From Leucocoprinus leucothites (Eukaryota; Basidiomycota; Agaricomycetes; Agaricales; Agaricaceae): DNA of 64,000 nucleotides. The notes under the pieces are model-generated. The model was given only the letters and a program-made list of their open reading frames with translations, had not been told where the DNA came from and ran no database searches. Of the stretch, positions 1-11,086 are shown piece after piece. Numbering within the stretch: the first letter of the stretch is position 1; each line of letters starts with the position of its first letter. Location of the stretch: assembly GCA_013368445.1 (NCBI GenBank), contig JAACJO010000002.1, forward strand, positions 1-64,000, read 5' to 3'. A program made the position numbers and the translations under genes.

Positions 1-12
1 TATTTATTGTAG

Positions 13-799
13 GTTTGGCGTATATACATCATCTGGTCTGATTCTCCCTATGTTATCCACATTGTTGTGATATCCATTTTCTGCTACTTGTCCTATGCTA
101 GTAGGTCTGCTTCTACTTGTCCAATCTTAGTTGCTATACTTATGTGGGTCCTATCAGCATTTCACATCTACGCATTTATTACAGCCTCATCACTCTACGG
201 CACGGATCCATTATTACGAGTTCTCGTGACTGTGAACGCAGGACTCGGGATAGCTGCCAACCTGGTGGGATTTTTGTTAATTGCAGGTCGACTGATTTTG
301 AAGCGTCGACGCATTGCGCGGTTAATGAGTACATACTACTAAAGTCTCTTGACTTGCCTATACTTAATTTCGTTTCAAGGTGGGACTCTGTCCTCGCCAT
401 CCAACGAGTACACAAGCATTGTGGCAATATTGGCCGAATCCTATGCTCTTTCAACAGCCGTCTCACTGGGAGCCACCATTTCAGTGGCTGCATTTGACGC
501 CCAGAACCCTTCTGGCCTTGTTTTCGAAGCGATCATGGCTCACGTCAATGTATGTATGAGCAACGACCAACGAGTCCACTATTAACTAACATCCTGCATG
601 TTATATTATTTAGATGATTGCTTACTTTCTTGTTCTATATCGCGTGCTCTCTGGGCGTGCGTGGACACTAGATACTGAGCGTCAACTTACAACCTTGCGA
701 TGGAACCATCAAGATAACAATACCACAACTCAAGCCTCTCAAATTCCGCGCAATAACAATGTGACTGGAACCTTACCACCTGATGGTTTCCCGGCATAG
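13..799 (+). CDS. Multi-helix (7TM-like) membrane protein, array copy A, 5' part outside window
   Basis: Three last exons of a four-exon gene: about 13-328, 380-549 and 614-799; the first exon lies left of the window. The sequence starts in intron 1 (acceptor at 11-12). The exons translate to hydrophobic helices with a short basic loop (RRRIARLM), then an AESYALSTAVSLG-type helix and a last helix ending YFLVLYRVLSGRAW, followed by a polar tail (DTERQLTTLRWNHQD). Exon phases and the last two exon lengths (170 and 186 nt) match copies B, D and E. The layout is that of a large agaricomycete family of seven-helix plasma-membrane-like proteins whose function I do not know. No stop or frameshift is seen in the visible part. 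Confidence 0.75.
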
Positions 800-2365
800 C
801 CTCTATTTGAAGAAGATTGTATGAAAAGTTTTCTGGGGGACGGTGCTTTGTATTGTTGAGAGATATCGTAAGATGGTTGTGCCACTTGTGGTTTTATCGT
901 TGATCGTTGAATGAAGGTCATAGACAGTCTGGGTGCAAAGTCAAAGTATTGGGGTATCCACGCTATCGGCTCTTATCTTACTATGCTCTCTATATATTGA
1001 AATTAGTGGTCCAGAATCAGTCATCTCAGTCCTCCGGCCAGAGTCTCTAAATTCCAAACTATATCGTAGAATTTCTGATCTCGATAATCCTTTTCAGTTT
1101 CATGCAATCATACTCACGTTCCACGAGTGAAACATGATGCAGTAGACTCAAGTTTCTGCCTGAATATGCTGCTCTCAAGTTTCCAGTTGGGGTCCAAGTA
1201 ATCGTTTACAGCGTCCCGACAGCACAAGTCTTAAATGACATCGAGAAGGTCTGGTAGATGGGTGTGGTCATACAGGGCGTTCCTAAACAGCAGCTTAACG
1301 AGGCAAATATTTAGACAACGAAAAATCAACAAGCGATGATGGTTAATGAAGTCTCGGCGACGTGCTTACGGCAACCCAATGTTGTGATCGAGGTGTATGG
1401 AAGAATGGAAAGGAGTGTGTTGCCTGTCAGTGCAATGGGCGATCTCCTCAACATTCTTTGTCATGGACGGCAATGAGGCTAATCATATATAAGTCTGACA
1501 TGGATGTGATGTGGAGGGTTCGGATAGCCACGGTTCTGTAGAGAAGGGGTGAGCGTAGTGCAGCGAGAATTGTCCCTTGACATACCCTTTGACACGCAGC
1601 CCCAGATGCGATTGGCTAAACCTTAGCTTCCGCTCCAATATATGATGTCACTGGACTCTGCGGAGAAGAGCGTCAGCCAGAAGCATGATAGAAGCCGAAT
1701 ACGGCTGCGAAGATATAAACAAGTAGTAGGTACGATGCGTTCCAGGTCCTGGCTGAGGGTCTGGGTGAGATATGGTAAGACCATATACACAGGGTAGAAT
1801 CGAGTCAAGTACAGGCAATAATTTGATCTAAAATTTCCTCTTCCAGAAATATCAAGCTGCTCTTCGATGCGATCATATGAGGTTGAGGTAAGTGCTACTT
1901 CTACTAGTACTAATGCGGCGACTGACTGTAATCTGCACGCAGACGATTGTTCTATGACTTGTGAGGCAAATCAATAATACAGTATACACGTGTTTGTTCA
2001 GCGTTCAGGAGAGCATATATAGAGGAACCGGAAGCCAGGTGTAGGTCATGCGGGATGCCATGACAGCAATTGGCATATGGAGGTACAGGTGTAACACATC
2101 CCTCCGCTATTTCAACACAATATCCTGCTGTATCCAGCTCCTCCTACGCTTACTACTCAATCCTCTCTCGAAGCTCGATTGCATACCACAGTAGGGACGA
2201 ATAGAGGCTAGATCGTAAGGTGAGCATGAAACTGGGAGTCACGAGGGACGTGTATGTGGGATGAAAGACGTAAACTCGTTTCGTGAAGTAACAGTGAGCA
2301 CTATCCAGAAAATTCTCCTCCAGCTCTTTACACAAACGACTTCACTACACAGCCGCCGCGACCTG
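800..2365. other. Array spacer downstream of copy A
   Basis: No intact gene is seen. The first part is alignable by eye with the region after copy B (19,846-20,560), including the strings TTGGCTCTTATCTTAC / CGGCTCTTATCTTACT. The minus strand around 1,800-1,620 holds a short frame resembling 20,560-20,310 (LPxLTQxxSQ). I read it as a shared decayed fragment, not a gene. Confidence 0.5.
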
Positions 2366-2369
2366 GATA

Positions 2370-3240
2370 AGTTTCATAATGATAGATGAAGGTGGAATGA
2401 TCAGCACATCCAGCGATATCGTGTTCGGCGAGGCCCCGGGAATGATCACTCCGTCATTGATGTGCTCCAACCGAGTTTGCAATGCATGAGGGGATAGAGG
2501 AGAATCGAAAATCAATGCTCGGCTAGACGGGCGGATGGGGTGCCATGTCTATAGAACAATGAGGCGTGTAAGCTCAATGATCGGATAATCGACTCACTCG
2601 TATGACCTCCAACCTATACTCACAACCACCAACCCTCCCAGAGAACACGACCAAGGTGGCCAAAAGACGAACAGTGGTTATAACGCGACGGATGTGATGC
2701 GAGGATGTGGGGTCAGATTCAGAGGGGGAGCTGCTTTGCGAGCGCTTGCTTTCGTATTACGCGAGCTTCATTGAACATGTAGCCATTCCGCAAACGAAAC
2801 GAATCTGCTGGGATGAGATCGTCCCTGGAAGTAAAGAAATAGAATCGGTAAATCAGGCGCACCTCCGCTATATGTCAAACCAGATCCAGCAGCAGCGTCG
2901 TCATTCCATTGCCTCCAATGGTGAAAATGGATAGGGACTGGACCACTCGAGGCCATGCAGGTCGTAAAGACTAATCCAGGATTGTGTGACATGAGGTAAG
3001 GGGTGTCTGCGTGCTCCATGTCCAGATAAGGGGCGTGTGTTTGGACCCACAGGTAGCGAGCACTCCTTGACCGAGGCGTCGTAGAAGCCGGTGCAGAAGA
3101 GAGAGTAAGTGGGTCCAGTGACCTGAGATGTAGCTGAGGCGTTGGTTGGAACGACGGGTGGCTGTATGCGCAAGACGTCAAACCAGACACCAACCTCCTC
3201 AGGCCCAGCCAACTGTCCTGGGTGCAATCTCCATGCTTGA
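2370..3240 (-). repeat. Decayed minus-strand array module, copy M1
   Basis: One of about eight diverged copies of a module. Its low-coordinate end carries a DGVxI...PNM-type frame on the minus strand (near 2,450-2,390), then a TVRLLATLVVFS-type stretch (near 2,690-2,630), then a longer open piece at 3,227-2,901 (VWFDVLRIQPP, FYDASVKECS). The frames do not join into one gene in any copy, but all copies keep the same order. A former gene is likely; its family is not recognised. Confidence 0.45.
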
Positions 3241-3423
3241 CACGACTTGCGCGACTTGTTTGTCTCTCCAGTTCAGACAGGTACGGGATGCCGGCTGGAA
3301 GGTGGGGTCAGGCGAGGAGCAGTGAGTGCTATTCATGACGCACGGCGGCCCTCACAAGCTCATCCCCCCCTCCCTCCCCTTCACGTAAAATCACCCACGA
3401 AAGTCATTCATTGCGAACGTTCA

Positions 3424-4690
3424 CTAAAATTGCTCCTCTTTGTCGTCGTAGAATAAGAACGAGCGTAATCCGGAAAAATCTTCTGCAACTACCGGGACTT
3501 CGATGAGTTTTGGGGTGATGGATGGGGTTGGAACGATCAACACGCCCAGCAGTGTCATGTTCGGTGAGGCTCCAAGGATCGTGACTCCATCATTGAAGTG
3601 CCCCAAGTGAGTTCCCGATGTGTGAAGATGAGGGAGGAGAATCGATGATCATTATTCAGCGAGATGAGTCGATTGTGGCTATCATGATGATTTGAGTCTG
3701 CAGGATTATGAGGTGTCATTGGTCAACGATTGATAATCAACTCACCTCATATGACCTTTAACTTATGGGACCTCCCAACAAGCATCATCCGAAACTCAGC
3801 GCGTTGGCTTGAGAACATGATCAAGTTGACGAGAAAATGGACGTTGGATATGACACGACAATAGTGGCATGAACATGCAGGTCGGATCCAGAGAGGGGAT
3901 AGCTTTGCGAGCGACTCTCAACAATTTGGGAGTTGCTTTCGTACCACGCATGGCTGCTCCTCTGGCCCTACTAAGATGTGAGGTCGCCACCAAGTGTGGA
4001 GAAAGTGAATAAATCAAGCGTACCTCCAATATCTGTCATATAGGCCCCGGTAGCAGCCTCGTCATTCCTCAGCCTCCAATAATAAAAACGGCTTGAGACC
4101 GGACCACTCGAGGCTTAAACGGGTCGTAAGGATAGTCTGGGATTGGATGACGCGAGGTACGGGTCTCTGCGAGCTTCGAGGCCAGATAGGGTTCCTGTTT
4201 GGAGCTGATGGCAAGGATTCATGACTGCGGCGTCGTAGATAGGCGGGCGTAGGACAGTGAAAGTGGGTTCAGCACCCTAAGAGCTAGATGGGAGTGTTGG
4301 CTGGGGTGTGAGGCGGTTATATGCGCAGGACGACGGAATATTAGCCTCCCTCATAGGCAATACTCTCATCCTCAGCCAAGAGTCAAGGGCGGGATCTGCA
4401 TGGTCCTCCAGGTAGGTGACTCTACACTCATAAAGACCAGCGTATGTCCCCCTCAGATAGATGCGACATGCTGGCTGGAAGTGGGTCAACGCGCGGCGGA
4501 GCTCACGAGAGACTTCCTAGGGAAGTGAGCTGTGGAGAACGTGTATGTCGGCAAGACCAATGGGCCGCGCAACCCGAAATGGTCAACTGAGAGGGTAAGG
4601 CATGTTGGACAGGTCGTAGTCGGCCAGAGCGTTCAAACACCGCGAAGTTCCTGAAGGCACGTGATTGGCACTCGCCACCCAACCGCACAT
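3424..4690 (-). repeat. Decayed minus-strand array module, copy M2, with CACGTGATT box
   Basis: Second adjacent copy of the module. It has the DGVTILGASPNM frame at 3,606-3,424, the helix-like stretch at about 4,030-3,796, and a piece with MREANIPSSCAY near 4,370. CACGTGATT lies at 4,658-4,666. M1 and M2 lie side by side, so the module also duplicated without the plus-strand gene. Confidence 0.45.
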
Positions 4691-4699
4691 CTGATATGT

Positions 4700-6300
4700 T
4701 GTACGCGAGGGACCAGTGGTCGGCTTCTCCCTAGTCAGCTCATACTAAATAATGACGCTCTTGAAACGATTTATCTACAATAATGTTGACGATGGATGCT
4801 CCAACAGAGTATTTCGTCATTAATCCTCAGTCCTCAAATATACTCCACGGACTATTAGAGCATAACGGGGTGGAAATATGTATTTTTCAGTACTTTTATG
4901 CGCCGTAGCCATTTCATTTCACGATTGCAGGTAACATTGGACCTCTCCAATAGGTGAGATCCTTGAATGAGACAATGTATTCACAAAGCAGTCGGACTGT
5001 GCGAGGCGTAATGCCATTCGAGCATAGGTCGAATCCGGTCTCGATGTTTTTACTTGAAGATGAACGACTGGATCAGCGAAGAGTGCCTAAGTGCTTTTTC
5101 TGAGTCTGACCACACTAGTGCCCCACTCTGGCTTTGGTAATGCATGTGTTATGTTCGTCTCATCTTCTTCTTTTTGTTTGTTTGTTGCGAGTCTTGTGAC
5201 ATCATACCTTCTGAGATAAGCGCTCATATTGATATCTGTACTGGTTTTGGTTCACACACCTCAGTTTCGTTCCACAAGAGTGCTGAGGTGAGCAGCAGCT
5301 TGTATACTGTTTATTCCTCTTTTGTATGGGCGCTCATTAGTTCCGTAGCCTCATTGTTTACGAGAAATAATTCATATAGAAGCTATATTCCCCACGGGGA
5401 CTGAGTTTCATTGTTTACAAGATCTTCGGCTTACACGCATTCATTATACCATAGCTTCAGCATGGAGCTGATTGACGTTGCCTTCAGCAATGGAATACGC
5501 TGGGACGCACTGGTGAAGCCATCCTCGATGGGAATGATGATTCGGAGCGTGTAGTAGGATAAGTACAACGGTCTGCTGAGCGTGCCTGGTGTGGGGTGGG
5601 TTGGGCCATATGAGCTGGCCTCATTTCGAATACTCGTACAACTTGACCCAACTTCCAACTATGGAACAGAGATGAACGCGGAACAATGGATATAGTCCGT
5701 CATTGGACATACCTCGAGAGCATGACCCAGGATCCCCCATCTGTGAATGATATCAACTGAAATTATCGTGTAGGTGAGCCTGACCAAGGGAAAATCAACA
5801 AAGGGCTGATACCGCAACACGCAATGCAAATGGCGCCGACTCCCAAAATACAAGTTCCTGAATCTTGTCTGCTACCTCCGTGTCACAAGTATTAAATAAT
5901 ATAGCCATGGCCTCCACCGTACTAAAGGATTAGATACGTCATCCCTTCGTATGAACCAATCTACAAATCAACTTCTACTCTTATTTCATGGATATTGTGC
6001 ATTACAGCAGCTGGTTGATGACTAGTATTTTGAAGTCTTGCTGATACTAACTTTCAAGATCAGTATGTAAGTTGCAACCTTGCACTACCTTATCAGAATT
6101 CAATTCTTCCGTCATCATTTGTCTCAGTAGCTATTCCAGTTGTGCATAGCCTTCGAAAATGGGTTGGTGTGCTCTATATACCCAAGGTATCTTCCAAGAT
6201 CACCCATCCCCACCCTCACATAAAATCGTCCAAGAAAGACACTCATTGTGAACACTCATGAAACTTGCTTCTTTTCGCCATCGGGGAGTAAGAGCAAGCA
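4700..6300. other. Array spacer with the paralogous empty site of the KDZ insertion
   Basis: No confident gene. 5,144-5,414 is similar to the left flank of the KDZ transposon (7,465-7,609), and 5,415-5,860 is similar to its right flank (17,868-18,280). TTCATTGT occurs once at 5,407-5,414, where the transposon copy has it twice. A short minus-strand frame at 5,853-5,659 recurs near 18,280-18,130 and about 23,200-22,980, so it is part of the duplicated unit. Confidence 0.6.
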
Positions 6301-6309
6301 TTATCTGGA

Positions 6310-7420
6310 AAAATCTTCTGCAACTGCTGGGACTTCGAAAATTTCGGTTGATGAGATTGGAACGATCAACGCGTCCGACAGTGCCATGTTTGGTGTAGCT
6401 TCAAGCATCATCACTCCATCGTCGACTGAACTTCCATTGACTGGGGATGATAGATGAGAATCAATATTCAACATTCGGTAAGGTGAGTCGACCGCGGGTA
6501 CCACGATGATTTGAGTCTGGGAGACTATGAGGTGTCTATGATCAACGATTGGATAACCAACTCACCTCGTACGACTTCCAACTTATTGAACCTCCAGGCC
6601 CCTCCCGTCCTTATTCCAACCATCATCCGAAACTCAGCGAGCCTGATCAAGGTGACAAAAACATGGATGTTGGATATGCATTGGTGGCGGGTTCGGATTC
6701 AGTGAGGGAGCTGCTTTGCCAGTGACTCTCGACAATTCGGGAGTCACACTTTCGTACTACGCATGGCTTCCCCTCAAAGGAGATGACTCCACTGAGACGT
6801 GAGATTGTTACCAGGAGTAAAGAAACAAAATAAGTAGATTAATCGTACCTCTGCTATATGACTGGATGACGCGAGGTACAGGTGTCTGCATGCTTCAATA
6901 CCAAGCCGGTGGTGAGCACTCCTTGACCGAGGCGTCATAAAAAGACATGTGCAGGCATAGGAAGGTGAGTCCAGTACCCTAAGCCCCAGCTGGGAGTGTT
7001 GGTCGGGGTGTGAGGTGGCTATGCGCGCAAGGCAACGAGGTATTAGCCTCCTCTACGGGCGATATCTCATGCCCAGCGAAACGTCCGGGGCGGAATTTCC
7101 ACAGTCTCTCAAGTAGGTCCAACTCGGAGGACGGGCGTGTGTCCCTTTCAGATAGGTGCGGCATGCTGGCTGGAAGCGGGGGGGTCCGGTGAAGAGCAGA
7201 GAGTGATGCATTCAATGCACGGTGGTGCTCACAAGACTCTTCCTGGGATATGAACTGGGTGACACATGTCAGCAAGAACCATGGGCCATGCACTCAAAAT
7301 CGACACCTCAGAGGTAGGGCAAATCAGGACAGGTATGGTGACAGGTAAGCGGGCTTCAGCGTCCAATCGTCGCCGATTTTTTTGCTAAAGGCACGTGATT
7401 ACCCATCCTCAAGAAAGAAA
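6310..7420 (-). repeat. Decayed minus-strand array module, copy M3
   Basis: Third copy of the module: DGVMMLEATPNM frame at 6,504-6,301, VEEANTSLPCAHSHLTP near 7,060, and CACGTGATT at 7,392-7,400. Several stops separate the pieces. Confidence 0.45.
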
Positions 7421-7601
7421 TATCGGATTCCCGATTCCAATGGGCCGTGGAATAGACCTCTCATGTTCGTCTTAACACCCTTCTTCTGTTTGTTTGTAGT
7501 TCCGCTTTGTACACCTCGGTTTGTTCTCCAAGAAGACTGAGGTGGGTAGCAGCCTGTATACCATTTGTTCCTTTTTTGTACAGCGCTCGCTACCCTTGAG
7601 C

Positions 7602-7609
7602 TTCATTGT
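7602..7609. repeat. 8-bp target-site duplication, left (KDZ element)
   Basis: TTCATTGT directly before the left inverted repeat, identical to 17,860-17,867 after the right one. It is present once in the paralogous empty site at 5,407-5,414. Eight-bp duplications are reported for Zisupton/KDZ elements. Confidence 0.9.
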
Positions 7610-8394
7610 CACCTGTCCCTGCCGAATGATCGGTCTTATTAGATGATGGTAACAGGGGCCACTCCCACGCGTAATAAGACGGTTTTTTCCAATCCCCCGC
7701 CTACAATGCTTATAGTGTCCTTAACAACGCTTAGACTTGGTAAAATTCTCGAGAATGTCCCCCGGCTACCGGTAATCATTGCCGGTAATGACGTAGCCGT
7801 CATGCTCATTGTCCTCCCGCCTTTCCCCGACAACATTCCGCTTCTCCCACGTATCTAGGCACCGTGTTTGTCGTCCCGCCTCCTTTCCCCCCGCCTCCTT
7901 TCCCCCCGCCCCTCATCCCGCCCTTGCTCTCACGTGACGCGATAGATCAGATAAGAGATTAATCAAATCGCACGGGCTTTCTCAACAACTCACGAGACCT
8001 CGGCATTCCGGCATGTTTAGCAGCATCAGTGCATCACTGATGTTGTCATCCTGCCTCCTTTCCCCCGGCCCTTGGCCGCCCCCGTCCCGCCCTGTTCTCA
8101 CGTGATGTAATAGATCAGATCAAAGGTCAAAAAATTGTACCACTGTCCCATTAGCTCACGAGACCTCGGCATCCAGCATGTTCAGGCAGCATCACTGATG
8201 TTGTCATCCCGCCACCTTTCCCTGCCTCATTCACACGTGATGTGATAGATCAGATAAGATATTTAAAAAGGTCGTACCACTTTCCCACCAGATCACGAGA
8301 CCAGTATGTTCGGCAGCATCACTGATGTGTGATCACCGGCCCTCACACGCGCCGTCTCTGCTTACTGTCTACCACGCCGTTGCGCACGGACCAG
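7610..8394 (+). repeat. Left terminal inverted repeat of KDZ element
   Basis: About 785 bp, inverted relative to 17,090-17,859. It ends inward at GCGCACGGACCAG. It holds three diverged subterminal repeats beginning at CACGTG 7,931, 8,099 and 8,234. Each has a GATAGATCAGAT-type string, a CACGAGACC string and CATCACTGATG. The open frames within it are symmetrical shadows and are not called as genes. Confidence 0.9.
7931..8340 (+). promoter_or_regulatory. Subterminal repeat array in the left inverted repeat (candidate transposase sites)
   Basis: Three tandem diverged units spaced 168 and 135 bp, each starting at CACGTG and containing a TAGATCAGAT core and a CATCACTGATG near-palindrome. Mirror copies sit in the right repeat. 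Regular subterminal arrays are typical binding sites for transposases; the binding role is inferred. Confidence 0.5.
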
Positions 8395-8738
8395 CGCACA
8401 AACGTCACAGAACGACGCCTTCTTCCAATTGTACATTATACTGTGATAGATGTTGAGTATACTACGCTGGTCAATGTAAAGATAAGACAAGTACATGAGC
8501 TCATCACTAAGTCCAACCGTGATTTAATTCACGAAGTCTACTTTCATCATCGCTATGTATCATGAATATTGCACAGATGATTGACGGACACTGAGTTCCA
8601 GGTTAGCACCTCTATTTCTTTTGTAAGGGGGAAACTAGTTGACATTGTTATTATTTGTTTAAGTTTGATTTACAGCATGTGGACAGCTATGGGCGCCTTC
8701 AAATGTCGCATACATATGTATGTCAACAACCCCGGGTT

Positions 8739-10448
8739 TCACTCGTCAATATCAACAACTACTGCGGCACTCTTGGGTCCCTTTCTCCTCTTTGCTCCGG
8801 CTGCCGTTCTTTCAGAAGGTGCGACGTTTTCATTGTTCTCACTGTTCTTGCGTTTCCTCGGCTTACGGGTCTTCTTAACAGGGTTCTCCGTCAACTTTTT
8901 CGTCAATGCATCAATCGCTCCCTGGGGCATGGGCTTCCAGTGGCATTGCCCGCTGAGGAGGGCGGTGTACAAGGTCCTGACCTCCCACATTGTGGTGATC
9001 TTACCCGGCGCCTTGAACTCTACACCCTGTGGCCATCCCTTCAACTCAACGTTCCAGCGAGCCTTGATATCAACTTCATAGTAGTGATAACTCATCGTAA
9101 TATTGCGACGATTCGTAATCTCGCCTAGGAGAAAGAGGGGAGAAAGGGAATTCAGTGAGTCGGGCAGTTTTCTAGCGCATTGTTCCATACTTACGAAGCC
9201 GTTGTATGATCATCTCAGAACACTCGCTCTGTAGTGTGACGAGCTCATTCCGTCCCTTCTCTGAAGCGACCCGTTAGTGAGTGTCATCTCAAGAGACCAA
9301 TAGCACTCACTGTCACCCTTTGTGCATGACCACAATTCGAAGCGCCGACCCATTTCCCCGGCAGTTGTTTGCATGGTCTCTAGAAGGAAGTTCATTGCGT
9401 CAGGCGTCGAAGATACCCAAGCGGGCTGCATTGTGTCGTTAACGTGAGCCCGGGAAAAGAACCCAAACGCGTCGATGCCTGTACGAAAGTGCAGATCTTG
9501 CATCTTAAGCCGATGGTAAGTGTTGTTTATGACCATGCAGACGAGTCACTTACCTCCTGCTCAATACTGTTCACAGTGTTATTGTAGTCCAGAGTGGCGG
9601 CCTTGTTGTTGATCCGCGCTCCTTTTCTTCTGTTGTCCCTTTCCTTCTCGAAGGTCGTCCTGAGTGTGGCCTCTTCGTCTTTATCCATCTGAACCAATTT
9701 AGGATCGTCCCTCACGGCCTGTCGAATAACTTTTATGTCGACACGTTGACCCGGCGGTTTCCCTAATCGCATGGTGAGTCCCATGCATTGCAGCTTTGAT
9801 TGAAAAAAGATCCTAACCTTTATTCAACTCCTTGGCTTTCTTAGAAACTTTCGCGTTCCATATATTAGCCCTTCGCCGCTGCTTGTAGAGACTCTGGTGC
9901 TTAACCAGTTTCTCCATGTACTTTGGCTTCCGGTGGTACTTCTCCGCCAATCCGTGAATTGCCTTTTCCTGAGCTTCTTGGAGGGCTTTAAGGTCAGCCA
10001 AGAACATGTCTTTCTGATCCTCACGCAACTGTCGATTGACTTCAATTGATTGTTTTGTGTAGGTTCTCTTTTCCCTCGACGGAGCTGGCTGGATTCTTGG
10101 AAGGCCTGGATTGCGGGCAGCGTAACTCGCGAATGAAGTCACCATCGGAGTATCAGTGCTTGCCTCGGTAAGTGTGGCAGAGCTAGTGATGGGAGCAAGC
10201 AGTGGAACACTGTTGTTCGCTTCAAGGACAGCCTCCGTTACATTCGCTGCAGGCTGTCCACTGGAGTTCATTGCTAGAGTCAAAGAGAGCGTCTCGCAAG
10301 GTAGGTCGAGTCGTGATTCTGTGAGTGGCTCCAGTAAGCTGATAGCCCGAAACTCGGCTCCAGAATCTTTCAAATTGTCCCGGCATATCTTGCATTTCAA
10401 ATCATGGGCTATGCATGTTTTCGGGGTTTCACCCCGCCACAAAATCAA
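8739..10448 (-). CDS. KDZ passenger gene 1: nuclear-type protein of an expanded agaricomycete family
   Basis: At least four exons read on the minus strand: about 10,448-9,820, 9,780-9,545, 9,525-9,260 and 9,110-8,739 (stop at 8,741-8,739); exact splice points are uncertain. The start is unresolved: the first in-frame ATG is at 10,271, while the frame is open to 10,448 and includes a CIAHDLKCKIC cysteine pair. In order, the protein has an S/T/A-rich part, a charged helical part (REDQKDMFLADLKALQEA, YKQRRRANIWN), AFGFFSRAHVNDT, a domain with RFELWSCTKGD, then GWPQGVEFKAPG and GQCHWKPM. The basic tail (KKTRKPRKRK, KRRKG) suggests a nuclear signal, and it ends VVVDIDE, a SUMO-interacting-like motif. 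I recognise this arrangement from unnamed proteins expanded in agaricomycetes; the function is unknown. It diverges from passenger gene 2. Confidence 0.7.
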
Positions 10449-11086
10449 TCATCTACCCTAGCTTGCAGCTTCCGGATCTGCCAGGGGGCTGCGCCTGCAG
10501 TGTTTAAAGGCATGTAGGTTGTATTCACATTTATTAGTTGGTATTTCGTTCACACTCTAGTTCAGGGCTGACTTCCTTCGGTGTCTGATACCTGGCGGAC
10601 ATACACAAGCTTACGTTCGAGAGCGTTCACTGAAGTCTGATTGGCCACTGATATCCGATGATGGAATGAAGCCACTTACCGAATTTGAAGCTGTTTATCT
10701 GATCTGCCGCAATTTTTCAATATCTTCTCTGCGTTCGATGTGAGTGTCTCGTCTTATCACGTAGCTCTATCTCTCTCTTCCACTTGTTGATTAATGCAGG
10801 CACCTTACAGCAGAGGCACTGGACTGGACTGAGTAGCTATGGGATCGAGCGCATCACAAGACACTTGTGTGATTCGTATTGCAAATGGGCTCCATTATGA
10901 TCAATCACCACCTGTGCATGAGGTGGATTATTATGCCCGTGCGCCATGCTGACCGAATCCCTGTGATCGTCAATGTTCATTTTCAGCCGAAATATGGAAA
11001 AAATCGTTCGATCCCAGGAGTCCATCTTCCCTTCTTCCATCTTCTCTCTTTGTGAATGGGAGGTATGTGATCAATGTTGGCATTAG
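10449..11086. other. Intergenic region between the two divergent KDZ passenger genes
   Basis: No confident coding frame. It probably holds the promoters of both divergent genes and any unresolved first exons. A TCTCTCTTCC-type pyrimidine run lies near 10,770. Confidence 0.35.

Noticed and set aside
2768..3227. Two overlapping minus-strand frames of 108 and 141 codons as separate genes
   Set aside because: They are different frames of the same repeated module, and both are broken in the other copies.
7639..7858. Overlapping open frames on both strands, repeated at 17,611-17,830
   Set aside because: They lie in the KDZ inverted repeats and mirror each other; no family signs and no start context.
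8581..9128. Two plus-strand open frames over the KDZ passenger gene 1
   Set aside because: Shadows of the minus-strand last exon, which has protein-like motifs and a basic tail.
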